64,000 nucleotides of DNA from Croceibacter atlanticus HTCC2559 (GTDB lineage: Bacteria; Bacteroidota; Bacteroidia; Flavobacteriales; Flavobacteriaceae), in assembly GCF_000196315.1 (NCBI RefSeq), contig NC_014230.1:310001-374000 (forward strand), written 5' to 3'. Below the pieces are notes generated by a model that was not told the origin of the DNA, did no database searches, and worked only from the letters and a program-made list of their open reading frames with translations. A program made the translations under genes and the position numbers. Positions 9,448 to 18,131 of the stretch are shown here, one piece after another; position 1 is the first letter of the stretch; the number at the start of each line of letters is the position of its first letter.

Positions 9448-9981
9448 TTAGTGTTCATCATTTGAAACAATTGAAATTTCTAGAGCTCCAGTATCATAGA
9501 AGAACTTAGTCATATCTTCTACATTATGGTTAGCTACATCTATAGCCATTAAAAAATGGTCGTCTGTTGTTCTTACATCTGGATTTTCAGCTTGTTTAAA
9601 TGGCCATAGTTTACTTCTCATATAAAAAGTTATAACCATAAGGTGAGCTGCAAAAAATACAGTAAGTTCAAACATAATAGGCACAAAAGATGGCATATTC
9701 TCAATATAGCTAAAGCTAGGTTTACCACCAATATTTTGAGGCCAATCTTCAATCATTATAAAATTCATCATTAGCACTGCTACCGTAAGACCAACTAGAC
9801 CATACATAAAAGAAGCAATGGCAATACGAGTAGGCTCAAGACCCATAGCTTTGTCTAGACCGTGTACTGGAAAAGGTGTATAAACCTCTTCTATATGATA
9901 CTTAGCCTCACGAGTTTGCTTGACAGCTTGCATTAAGATGTCGTCGTCTGTGTAAATTGCGTGTATTACTTTTGAAGACAT
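9448..9981 (-). CDS. actD: Alternative complex III subunit ActD (DUF3341)
   Basis: A small membrane-associated subunit of the complex. With the start at the ATG at 9981 (MSSKVIHAIYTDDDILMQAV) it has 177 residues and begins two bases after the actC stop; a longer reading would overlap actC and adds an implausible basic extension. The family pattern is a short cytoplasmic alpha/beta domain (HIEEVYTPFPVHGLDKAMGL near residue 28) followed by two membrane spans (IAIASFMYGLVGLTVAVLMM and FVPIMFELTVFFAAHLMVI). Typical length and position in act operons. Confidence 0.92.
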   Translation of the reverse strand: MSSKVIHAIYTDDDILMQAVKQTREAKYHIEEVYTPFPVHGLDKAMGLEPTRIAIASFMYGLVGLTVAVLMMNFIMIEDWPQNIGGKPSFSYIENMPSFVPIMFELTVFFAAHLMVITFYMRSKLWPFKQAENPDVRTTDDHFLMAIDVANHNVEDMTKFFYDTGALEISIVSNDEH

Positions 9982-9983
9982 TA

Positions 9984-11765
9984 CTATTTGTTTTTTAAGG
10001 TGTTTGCCTGACCTGCCCAATCATCACGTTCTGCGCGACCTGGGAAAGAATCAATAATACTATCTAATAAATCGTACTCAGTTTTTGTCATACGGCTTAC
10101 CTGGTCAAATGTATAGATACCTAACTGGTGAAGTTTCTGCTCCATAACTGGACCAACACCACTAATCTTCTTCAAATCATCTGCTTTTTGAGTAGCAGGA
10201 TCAAATGAACCAATTTTATCAAGTAGATTATCTATTTTATCTTTTTGAGCTTCAGTATCAACAAGTGCGTCTGCATTTACTGTTTCATTATGAGATTCAG
10301 TGCTTATATCTGTGTGCTCATTAAACCCAGATGTTGAGTTTACCATTGGCTCTCTTACGACAGGTGTATACAATTTAGCATCATCTCCTTTATCTGCTCT
10401 TATTTTCTTGTAGTTTTCTCCAGACGATTTTAAAATCGTTTTAACTTCTGCCTGAGCTATAACTGGGAAAGTTCTAGAGTATAGTAAGAATAATACAAAG
10501 AAGAAACCTATTGTTCCTATAAATATTCCAATATCTACAAACGTAGGAGAGAACATTGTCCAAGAAGATGGAAGGTAATCTCTATGTAGTGATGTTACAA
10601 TAATTACAAAGCGCTCAAACCACATACCAATGTTTACAACAATTGAAATTATGAAAGAGAACATAATACTTGTACGTAGTTTTTTAAACCACATAAACTG
10701 TGGAGAGAAAACATTACACGTCATCATACTCCAATATGCCCACCAATAAGGTCCAGTTGCTCTGTTTAAGAAAGCATACTGCTCATACTCAACTCCAGAA
10801 TACCATGCAATAAACAACTCTGTTATATACGCCACACCTACTATAGAACCTGTAATCATAATTACAATGTTCATAAGCTCAATATGTTGTACAGTAATAT
10901 AATCTTCTAGATTAGATACTTTACGCATTATAATAAGTAACGTATTCACCATTGCGAATCCAGAGAATACAGCACCTGCCACAAAATAAGGTGGGAAGAT
11001 AGTAGTATGCCATCCTGGAATTACAGATGTAGCAAAGTCAAAAGATACAATTGTGTGAACCGAAAGCACAAGAGGTGTTGCAAGACCTGCAAGAACCAAA
11101 GATACTTCTTCAAAACGCTGCCAATCTTTTGCACGACCACTCCATCCGAATGAAAGAATAGAATAAATTCTTTTCTGAAAAGGCTTTACAGCTCTATCAC
11201 GTATCATTGCAAAATCTGGTAATAAACCTGTCCACCAGAAAACAAGTGATACAGATAAATAAGTAGAGATTGCAAATACATCCCAAAGTAAAGGTGAGTT
11301 AAAGTTTACCCATAATGAACCAAATTGGTTTGGAATAGGTAATACCCAGTATGCTAACCATGGTCTACCCATGTGTATAATTGGAAACAAACCTGCTTGT
11401 ACAACAGAGAAAATTGTCATTGCCTCTGCAGAACGGTTAATGGCCATACGCCATTTTTGACGGAATAATAATAATACTGCAGAAATTAGAGTTCCTGCGT
11501 GACCAATACCAACCCACCAAACAAAGTTTGTGATATCCCAAGCCCAACCTACGGTCTTGTTTAATCCCCATGTTCCGATACCAGTTGACACCGTGTAAAT
11601 TATACAGCCAATTCCCCAAAGAAATGCTACAAGCGCGATAGAGAAAACAATCCACCAAGATTTATTGGCTTTGCCTTCAACTGGCGCCGCTACATCCACA
11701 GTCACATCGTGATAGGACTTATCGCCAGTAACAAGAGGTTGTCGTATAGGTGCTTCGTAATGCAT
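9984..11765 (-). CDS. actC: Alternative complex III quinone-binding subunit ActC with a C-terminal helix-hairpin-helix domain
   Basis: An NrfD/PsrC-family membrane subunit, thought to hold the quinol site. Residues about 30-470 give some ten spans, including WWIVFSIALVAFLWGIGCII, GIGHAGTLISAVLLLFRQKW, HTIVSFDFATSVIPGWHTTI and WWAYWSMMTCNVFSPQFMWF. The protein is 593 residues long. A linker (about 470-530) is followed by a helix-hairpin-helix-type module, LKKISGVGPVMEQKLHQLGI, then YTFDQVSRM and a terminal FPGRAERDDWAGQA. That tail is not part of the NrfD fold and its role here is unknown. It follows actB by 31 bases. Confidence 0.93.
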   Translation of the reverse strand: MHYEAPIRQPLVTGDKSYHDVTVDVAAPVEGKANKSWWIVFSIALVAFLWGIGCIIYTVSTGIGTWGLNKTVGWAWDITNFVWWVGIGHAGTLISAVLLLFRQKWRMAINRSAEAMTIFSVVQAGLFPIIHMGRPWLAYWVLPIPNQFGSLWVNFNSPLLWDVFAISTYLSVSLVFWWTGLLPDFAMIRDRAVKPFQKRIYSILSFGWSGRAKDWQRFEEVSLVLAGLATPLVLSVHTIVSFDFATSVIPGWHTTIFPPYFVAGAVFSGFAMVNTLLIIMRKVSNLEDYITVQHIELMNIVIMITGSIVGVAYITELFIAWYSGVEYEQYAFLNRATGPYWWAYWSMMTCNVFSPQFMWFKKLRTSIMFSFIISIVVNIGMWFERFVIIVTSLHRDYLPSSWTMFSPTFVDIGIFIGTIGFFFVLFLLYSRTFPVIAQAEVKTILKSSGENYKKIRADKGDDAKLYTPVVREPMVNSTSGFNEHTDISTESHNETVNADALVDTEAQKDKIDNLLDKIGSFDPATQKADDLKKISGVGPVMEQKLHQLGIYTFDQVSRMTKTEYDLLDSIIDSFPGRAERDDWAGQANTLKNK

Positions 11766-11796
11766 AATACTTATCTAAGTTAATTTTGTAATTGGT

Positions 11797-14700
11797 TTAA
11801 GCTTCTTTGGTATTTCTTACCAAGGTTTGATACATCACATTAGGTTTTGTACCAACACTTTCTAATAAATGATACATACGATCATCTTCTTTCAACTCGT
11901 TAATCTCACTACCCTTGTCATTAATATCGCCAAAGACTAATGCGCCACTTTCACAAGCTGCAGAACAAGCTGTTTTAAATTCGCCATCCTTAATAGCTCT
12001 TCCATCACGTTTAGCATCTAAAATAGTTTTTTGTGTCATTTGAATACACATAGAACATTTTTCCATAACACCACGAGAACGTACAACCACATCAGGATTT
12101 AATACCATACGACCTAAGTCATTATTCATATGATAATCAAACTCATCATTTTTATTATACAAGAACCAGTTAAAGCGTCTTACTTTATAAGGACAGTTGT
12201 TAGCACAGTATCTCGTACCTACACAACGGTTATAAGCCATATGGTTTTGACCTTGACGACCGTGAGATGTAGCCGCAACAGGACAAACAGTTTCACAAGG
12301 TGCGTGATTACAATGTTGACACATTACAGGCTGAAAAACTACCTGAGGACTTACTGCAGATGGATCTTCCATTTCAGTAAACATATCTGTAACACCGTCA
12401 CCAAATAATCCAACACCACTATATCCTTCTTCTTCAGCTTTTTCCTCAGTCATGTCAGAAGAATAGTAACGATCTATACGCAACCAGTGCATATCACGAC
12501 TCTTACGAACCTCTTCTTTACCTACTACAGGAACATTGTTTTCTGAATGACAAGCTATTACACAAGCCCCACAACCAGTACAGGAGTTAAGATCTATAGA
12601 AAGATTGAAGTGATGTCCTACTGAACGATCAAATTCATCCCAAAGATCAACTTCTGGAGAAGTTACATCATACTCAATATGATCTTTAGACACTTCTGGC
12701 ATTTTATTCCAAACGTGCTTATCTTTTGTGTTAAATATCTCTAACGTGGTTTCTTTTAAAATATCACCACGACCCATTAAGGTATTTTGAAGCTGCACAC
12801 AAGCAAACTCGTGCATACCGCTTTCTTTAGATATACTTATATTTTGTACGGTATTAAAATCCTTATATAAAGGGTATGCATTAATACCTGTTTGCATTTC
12901 TTTCTGAATACTTTCCTTCTTACCATAACCTAAAGCTAATGCCGCAGAACCTATTGCTTGTCCAGGTTGGATAATTACAGGTACATTATTTAGCTCTACA
13001 CCATCTGCCTTTATCGTTACATAACTTCCGTTAAGCGCTCCATTTGCAACGTGAGTATTTTTAAGCTCTAATCTATCTGCATCTGCTTTAGAAACTAACA
13101 AATAGTTATCCCAAGATGCTCTAGTTATTGGATCAGGGAATTCTTGCAACCAAGGATTGTTTGCCTGTTGACCATCTCCTAATGCAGTTGAAGTATAAAG
13201 TGTTAACTCTAATCCACTTCCTGAATTAGTAGCAGACTGCGCTAAACGTCTTGCTGCTGTTGAAGCCGAAGTTGACTGAACTGATTCTGTTTCTTCTTGA
13301 GAAGCAACAGCTGAATCATCTGCCGATATTACTGTCGAAGAAACAAAAACACCATCGTGTAATGCGTCGCTCCAAGATGTAGTACCTAGAACAGAACTCC
13401 AAGTATCTTTAATGTATTTATAGTATTTAGTAGTGTTACCAGACCATTGCATTAACGTCTCTTGAAATTGACGTGTATCATACAAAGGTTTAATAGTAGG
13501 TTGCATTAAACTAAAATGAGTTTTAGTCATTTGCACATCTCCCCAACTCTCTAAATAGTGAGGTGTAGCAGCAACATAGTCACAAAGTTTTGCTGTTTCA
13601 TCTTCTTTTGAAGAGAACGACACTGCGACATCAACCTTTTTTAATCCTTCTATAAATTCTTTTGCATTTGGCAAGCTATATGCAGGATTTACACCAGCAA
13701 TAAGCAAGCCGCCAACAGCACCAGAATTCATATCCACTACAAGCTGTTTTACAGCTTTTGCATTACCTTGACGTATCATTTTAGGATTCTTAACATCCAT
13801 AACAATACTACCAAGCTTTTCATTTATTGCCATTGCGAGAGTATGCGCATCTTCATCTTGAAGACCCGTTAACACAACAGCATTACCACCTGAATTTCTT
13901 AATTGAGAAACAGCTTTAACAACTGCATCATCAAATTTCGCATCTAGACCACTAGTTGAACCTCCAACAATATAACCATACATGGCAGCAAGAATTGCTT
14001 TTTGTTGAGATGGCGTTGCAGGAATACGCTTATCTGCATTAGCACCAGACAATGACATATTAGCCTCTACCTGAATATGACGAGACATTTTCCCATTCTT
14101 AGGAACACGACCTTTAGCATAGCCTTTGTCATTTCCTCCACCTTGCCAATCACCTAAGAAATCTGCTCCAACAGAAACAATAGTTTCAGCTTTAGAGAAG
14201 TCATAATTAGGCAATGCTCTAGAACCATATCTCCCTTCAAAAGCATTTAAAGCAGCTTCATCTGAAACCGTGTCGTAAACAACATGCTTTACATTAGCGT
14301 ATTTTGAAGAAAATTCTTTAATAATTCTATCTGTAGATGGACTAGCAAATGTTTGTGTTAACAACACAATTTGCTTTCCTCCTAAAGAATTTAATTTATC
14401 ACCAACTTGCTTATCAAACGCTTCCCAAGAAACCGCTTCACCATTAGCCATTGGTCTTTTTAAACGATTATTATCATAAAGCGATAATACTGATGCGTTA
14501 ACCCTAGCATTTACAGATCCAACAGCTCCATCTTCTAGGTTTCTGTCTATTTTAATAGGACGCCCTTCGCGAGTCTTAACCAAAACACTAGCAAAATCGA
14601 AACCATCTGCTATTGTAGAGGCATAGTAGTTTGCAACACCAGGAACAATACTCTCAGGTTGCACTACATAAGGAATAGAACGAATAACAGGACCCTCACA

Positions 14701-14916
14701 AGCTGCAAGAGAGGCTGCCGCCGTACTAAAACCAACATATTTTAAGAAATCACGACGTGATGTAGACGAATTCTCCATCGTTTTATCATTCCCTAAGAAA
14801 TCATCCGTAGGAATCTCTGATGGAAACTCATTTTGACGAAGCGTCTCAACCACTGGATTGGAATCTTCCAACTCCTCAACACTTTTCCAGTATTTCTTGT
14901 TTGATGACATATGCAT
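11797..14916 (-). CDS. actB: Alternative complex III iron-sulfur subunit ActB
   Basis: A 1039-residue fusion of a molybdopterin-oxidoreductase-like domain and a ferredoxin-like domain with four cysteine groups. A twin-arginine type segment SRRDFLKYVGFSTAAASLAAC (about residues 53-73) directs export. Cysteine groups are SCTGCGACVIACH near 777, MCQHCNHAPCETVCP near 859, CVGTRYCANNCPYKVRRF near 889, and CSMCIQMTQ with a later CSAACESGA near 950-990. Homologues have lost the molybdenum cofactor, and none is implied here. An alternative start two codons in (14910) is equally possible. Second gene of the operon, 51 bases after actA. Confidence 0.94.
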   Translation of the reverse strand: MHMSSNKKYWKSVEELEDSNPVVETLRQNEFPSEIPTDDFLGNDKTMENSSTSRRDFLKYVGFSTAAASLAACEGPVIRSIPYVVQPESIVPGVANYYASTIADGFDFASVLVKTREGRPIKIDRNLEDGAVGSVNARVNASVLSLYDNNRLKRPMANGEAVSWEAFDKQVGDKLNSLGGKQIVLLTQTFASPSTDRIIKEFSSKYANVKHVVYDTVSDEAALNAFEGRYGSRALPNYDFSKAETIVSVGADFLGDWQGGGNDKGYAKGRVPKNGKMSRHIQVEANMSLSGANADKRIPATPSQQKAILAAMYGYIVGGSTSGLDAKFDDAVVKAVSQLRNSGGNAVVLTGLQDEDAHTLAMAINEKLGSIVMDVKNPKMIRQGNAKAVKQLVVDMNSGAVGGLLIAGVNPAYSLPNAKEFIEGLKKVDVAVSFSSKEDETAKLCDYVAATPHYLESWGDVQMTKTHFSLMQPTIKPLYDTRQFQETLMQWSGNTTKYYKYIKDTWSSVLGTTSWSDALHDGVFVSSTVISADDSAVASQEETESVQSTSASTAARRLAQSATNSGSGLELTLYTSTALGDGQQANNPWLQEFPDPITRASWDNYLLVSKADADRLELKNTHVANGALNGSYVTIKADGVELNNVPVIIQPGQAIGSAALALGYGKKESIQKEMQTGINAYPLYKDFNTVQNISISKESGMHEFACVQLQNTLMGRGDILKETTLEIFNTKDKHVWNKMPEVSKDHIEYDVTSPEVDLWDEFDRSVGHHFNLSIDLNSCTGCGACVIACHSENNVPVVGKEEVRKSRDMHWLRIDRYYSSDMTEEKAEEEGYSGVGLFGDGVTDMFTEMEDPSAVSPQVVFQPVMCQHCNHAPCETVCPVAATSHGRQGQNHMAYNRCVGTRYCANNCPYKVRRFNWFLYNKNDEFDYHMNNDLGRMVLNPDVVVRSRGVMEKCSMCIQMTQKTILDAKRDGRAIKDGEFKTACSAACESGALVFGDINDKGSEINELKEDDRMYHLLESVGTKPNVMYQTLVRNTKEA

Positions 14917-14967
14917 TATTGTTTTTTGGTGATTTGTTTAAAGTACAAATCAGGACTTTATATTATA

Positions 14968-16302
14968 TTAATAGTGGCACTTACCACACTCTAAACCACC
15001 CATTTCTGCAGCAGTTACTTGCTCTACACCGTACTTCTTAGCTAGCTCTTCATGAATTTTTTCATAATAAGCATTACCTTCCATCTTAACGTTTGTCTCT
15101 CTATGACAGTTAATACACCACCCCATAGTTAATGGCGAGTGCTGACTCATAATTTCCATTTCCTCAACAGGACCGTGACATTTCTGACACTCTATTCCCG
15201 CAACAGATACGTGCTGTGAGTGATTAAAGTAAGCAAAATCTGGTAAGTTATGGATACGCACCCATTTTACCGGTTTTGTTTCACCAGTATATTTTTGACC
15301 ATCCCATCCTACAGCATCGTAAAGCTTTTGGATCTCATTGTCATAAAACTCTTTAGAATATTCATCCGTAACTGAAGTAAACTCACTAGAAGCATCAGCT
15401 ACCTCAGAGATAGACTTATGACAGTTCATACAAACATTTAATGATGGAATACCAGAATGCTTAGAAACTCTAGCAGACGAGTGACAATACTTACACTCTA
15501 TCTCATTAAGACCTGCGTGAATTCTATGCGAATAATGAATTGGCTGAATTGGCTCGTAACCCTGATCTACACCAACTTGCATAAAATAACCATACACAAA
15601 ATACCCACTAGCTAACAGTAAGAATACCGCCGTAACTAATACTAGGAATTGATTTTCTATAAATGATTTCCAAATAGGAGTTCTTTTTTCCTTAACCGGC
15701 AAGGCAACACCTTGCTCCGTTGCAAATCTTCTTAATGTCTTATTAACTAAGAATAATACAGAAATCAACATTAACAACACAAATGCAAGAATACCCAATA
15801 CAAGATTATTCGAAACACCATTACCACCTTCAGAAGAACCACCTCCAGTTGAACCCGTATTAACTGGCGCTTCTGCTTTAGGCTCCTCAACATAAGCAAG
15901 GATATTATCGATATCGTTGTTAGAAAGTTGAGGGAAGTTGTTCATTACAGAACCACCCCATTCTTCAAAAATTGCAATAGCCTCTGCATCTCCAGAAGCT
16001 CTTAAGTCTGCATTGTTTTTTACCCACTCGTAAATCCAACCACGTTCGTGACGATCTGTCACACCGTTTAGTGCTGGACCTGTTGCGTTTTTGTAACGCT
16101 TATGACAAGCTGCACACAAAGAGTTGAATAATTCTTTTCCTTTTGCCGGATCTCCAGCGCCTTCATCTTGTACCTGCTCTTCACCAGTTTGAACTGGATC
16201 GGCCTGCGCTTGCGCAAATGAATTTGTGGATAATGATACAAAAAACACCAAAGTGAGTAACAGCGTTTTAAGTAGTTGATGGCGGGTTGACACCTGTTTC
16301 AT
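14968..16302 (-). CDS. actA: Alternative complex III multiheme cytochrome c ActA
   Basis: The periplasmic multiheme subunit of the quinol:cytochrome c oxidoreductase. I count six CxxCH motifs: CAACH near residue 62, then, after a membrane span near residues 165-190 and another near 215-238, CKYCH, CMNCH, CQKCH, CINCH and CGKCH. The first belongs to a fused monoheme domain and the other five to the usual pentaheme domain. The start is the ATG at 16302 (MKQVSTRHQLLKTLL), followed by a signal peptide ending in SFAQ; the TTG four codons upstream is rejected. First gene of the operon. Confidence 0.93.
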   Translation of the reverse strand: MKQVSTRHQLLKTLLLTLVFFVSLSTNSFAQAQADPVQTGEEQVQDEGAGDPAKGKELFNSLCAACHKRYKNATGPALNGVTDRHERGWIYEWVKNNADLRASGDAEAIAIFEEWGGSVMNNFPQLSNNDIDNILAYVEEPKAEAPVNTGSTGGGSSEGGNGVSNNLVLGILAFVLLMLISVLFLVNKTLRRFATEQGVALPVKEKRTPIWKSFIENQFLVLVTAVFLLLASGYFVYGYFMQVGVDQGYEPIQPIHYSHRIHAGLNEIECKYCHSSARVSKHSGIPSLNVCMNCHKSISEVADASSEFTSVTDEYSKEFYDNEIQKLYDAVGWDGQKYTGETKPVKWVRIHNLPDFAYFNHSQHVSVAGIECQKCHGPVEEMEIMSQHSPLTMGWCINCHRETNVKMEGNAYYEKIHEELAKKYGVEQVTAAEMGGLECGKCHY

Positions 16303-16389
16303 ATCGTCGTTCAATTATCTTCGAGATTGGTATGATTTTAGCTTTAAGCTATTTAAAATATATAGTTAACGCCCTTTTAAAATCAGGCA

Positions 16390-16397
16390 CAAAAGTA
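16390..16397 (-). promoter_or_regulatory. Putative -7 element of the act/cta operon
   Basis: On the minus strand TACTTTTG matches TAnnTTTG exactly, about 90 bases before the actA start. A convincing -33 element is not visible. The same eight bases occur on the other strand at 16497 before the divergent gene. Confidence 0.45.
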
Positions 16398-16496
16398 ATA
16401 CTTAAAGACCTTTTAGGAAATGTAACAGCTACGATAATTAATAATTTATAATAAATCTAAATAATAAATTACTCTTAAAATTCGTTCTACCTAGGT

Positions 16497-16504
16497 TACT
16501 TTTG
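16497..16504 (+). promoter_or_regulatory. Putative -7 element of the SPOR-domain gene
   Basis: TACTTTTG matches TAnnTTTG exactly and lies 19 bases before the ATG at 16523. No clear TTG element is seen upstream. Confidence 0.4.
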
Positions 16505-16522
16505 CATCAAATACTTTTCAAA

Positions 16523-16915
16523 ATGAGCAGATTAAATATACAGATTTTATACAAAACATTGTTTTTCATATTGGTTAGTAGCCAAATTAGCATTGCACAA
16601 CAAGGCAATATTAAGGTTGAACAGGACGCCAAACTTCCTCAATTACTAGAAAAACGTATCGATATGAGTAAAAATAATGAGCTTGGAGAGCGTTTCAAGA
16701 TTCAACTTTACTATGGAAACAATCAAAAAGCAAGTAACACAATTACAAGTTTTAGATCTAAGTTTGGCGAGTGGCCATCAGAAGTTGTTTACGAAACCCC
16801 TAACTATAAAGTTTGGGTAGGGAATTTTAGAAATAAACTTGAAGCAGATAGAGCTTTACTTAAAATAAAAGAGCAATTTCCTAGCGCTTTTATCTTTAAA
16901 CCAGAAAGAGGCTAG
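16523..16915 (+). CDS. SPOR-domain protein, exported
   Basis: A 130-residue exported protein. The start at the ATG at 16523 gives a signal peptide (MSRLNIQILYKTLFFILVSS, cleavage after SIAQ). The C-terminal half is a SPOR fold (FKIQLYYGNNQKASNTITSF, YKVWVGNFRNKLEADRALLK, ending in PSAFIFKPE), which binds denuded glycan strands of peptidoglycan, often at division sites. The domain fills the whole mature protein, so it may be a wall-binding accessory rather than a division enzyme. Divergent from the act operon; terminator at 16939-16975. Confidence 0.85.
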   Translation: MSRLNIQILYKTLFFILVSSQISIAQQGNIKVEQDAKLPQLLEKRIDMSKNNELGERFKIQLYYGNNQKASNTITSFRSKFGEWPSEVVYETPNYKVWVGNFRNKLEADRALLKIKEQFPSAFIFKPERG

Positions 16916-16938
16916 ACTCATATTCGATATCAAATTTT

Positions 16939-16975
16939 AAAGCGGTCTGTATACATATATTGATCGCTTTTTTTT
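16939..16975 (+). terminator. Terminator of the SPOR-domain gene
   Basis: A 9-bp stem (AAAGCGGTC with GATCGCTTT, one G-T pair) is followed by a run of eight T, 23 bases after the stop codon. Confidence 0.8.
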
Positions 16976-17132
16976 GATCCTATTTCATACTTATTTTACT
17001 GAACACGCATTATACTTTAAGACTAAAAACTTATATCATAGATAACTGACAATCTGTTAGTTAATTAATAACTAAAGCCTACTACGCAGTCTTAGTTTTG
17101 TATATATTTCTCTTTTATAAACAATTTAAAAT

Positions 17133-18053
17133 ATGAGAAATATATACTTAAAACTTATGGTAATTGCTCTTATTATTGGAGTAACAAAACAGACCTATTC
17201 ACAAGATTCAGAAGTTATTTACGAGGCTATAGATAATGGTAGTGGCGTTGCATTAGGAGTAGCAATATCGAGTGCAGATAATGGCATCGGAACATTTTCT
17301 GGAGATGGCGTACAGCTAGCAGGTACAGCACGAATTATTAATCAAATAACTATATCGTGTTTTGTAACTACAGATACTGCATTTATACCTGGCGAGTTTA
17401 CCGTAAGATTATATACAGATTGCCCTGTAACCGGCTCAAGTGGTTCTGAAGGCATGTGTGGCGCAGATGGCGCTGGTAGCTTAATAGAAGGCTCTGAAGT
17501 GACCATAAACCTAACATCTGCTCCAACTGCAGCAAACCCTATTGTTATAGACATGCCTAATGTTGACATTTCATCTGAAACTGATGATACAATATGGGTT
17601 ATGTTTAACTCTCAACGCGACAACATAAATGGCGTATTAAATGGTATAGCTATGACAGGTTCTGATGCGTTAACAGAAATTAATGCATTTTCTTCCTGCA
17701 GTACAGCAAGTACAAGTTCTTGCGCGAGACGCATTATAGGTGCAGCTTCAAACAATTTTGTTGTATCTATAAGCGCAACTGAAATACTTAATACAGGAAC
17801 AGAAAAATTAAGTAATGCTGTTACACTATTTCCTAACCCAATATATAATGAAGCTACAGTTTCTTTTGAAGATACTATTTCACCAAAAATGGTGAATGTA
17901 TATGACGTAACTGGTAAACTAGTATTACATAAGTATACTTACAACCTTGAAAACAATTTTAAACTAGATATGACAAATTTAAAAAGTGGTATTTATTTTA
18001 TGAATTTTGAAGCTGAGGAAGGAACAATTACAAAATGCATTATAAAGCTCTAA
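17133..18053 (+). CDS. Secreted protein with T9SS C-terminal sorting domain
   Basis: A 306-residue secreted protein. It has a signal peptide (MRNIYLKLMVIALIIGVTKQ, cleavage after YSQ). A central beta-rich domain with paired cysteines (CPVTGSSGSEGMCGADG, CSTASTSSCARR) is not recognised. The last 80 or so residues form a type IX secretion sorting domain (VTLFPNPIYNEATVSF, VNVYDVTGKLVLHKY, LKSGIYFMNFE). It should therefore be exported through the type IX system and released or attached to the surface. No catalytic motif is visible. A single-gene unit ending at a strong terminator. Confidence 0.85.
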   Translation: MRNIYLKLMVIALIIGVTKQTYSQDSEVIYEAIDNGSGVALGVAISSADNGIGTFSGDGVQLAGTARIINQITISCFVTTDTAFIPGEFTVRLYTDCPVTGSSGSEGMCGADGAGSLIEGSEVTINLTSAPTAANPIVIDMPNVDISSETDDTIWVMFNSQRDNINGVLNGIAMTGSDALTEINAFSSCSTASTSSCARRIIGAASNNFVVSISATEILNTGTEKLSNAVTLFPNPIYNEATVSFEDTISPKMVNVYDVTGKLVLHKYTYNLENNFKLDMTNLKSGIYFMNFEAEEGTITKCIIKL

Positions 18054-18075
18054 CCATAACCAATATCTTAAATGC

Positions 18076-18107
18076 AAAAACGCCTCAAAGTACTTTGAGG
18101 CGTTTTT
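18076..18107. terminator. Bidirectional terminator
   Basis: A perfect palindrome with core CGCCTCAAAGTACTTTGAGGCG is flanked by five A and five T. It lies between the convergent T9SS cargo gene (+) and infB (-) and can serve both. Confidence 0.92.
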
Positions 18108-18131
18108 ATTATATTCTTAAATGATTTTATA

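Noticed and set aside
16303-16314. TTG start of actA at 16314
   Set aside because: The ATG at 16302 gives a normal signal peptide and is a more usual start codon.
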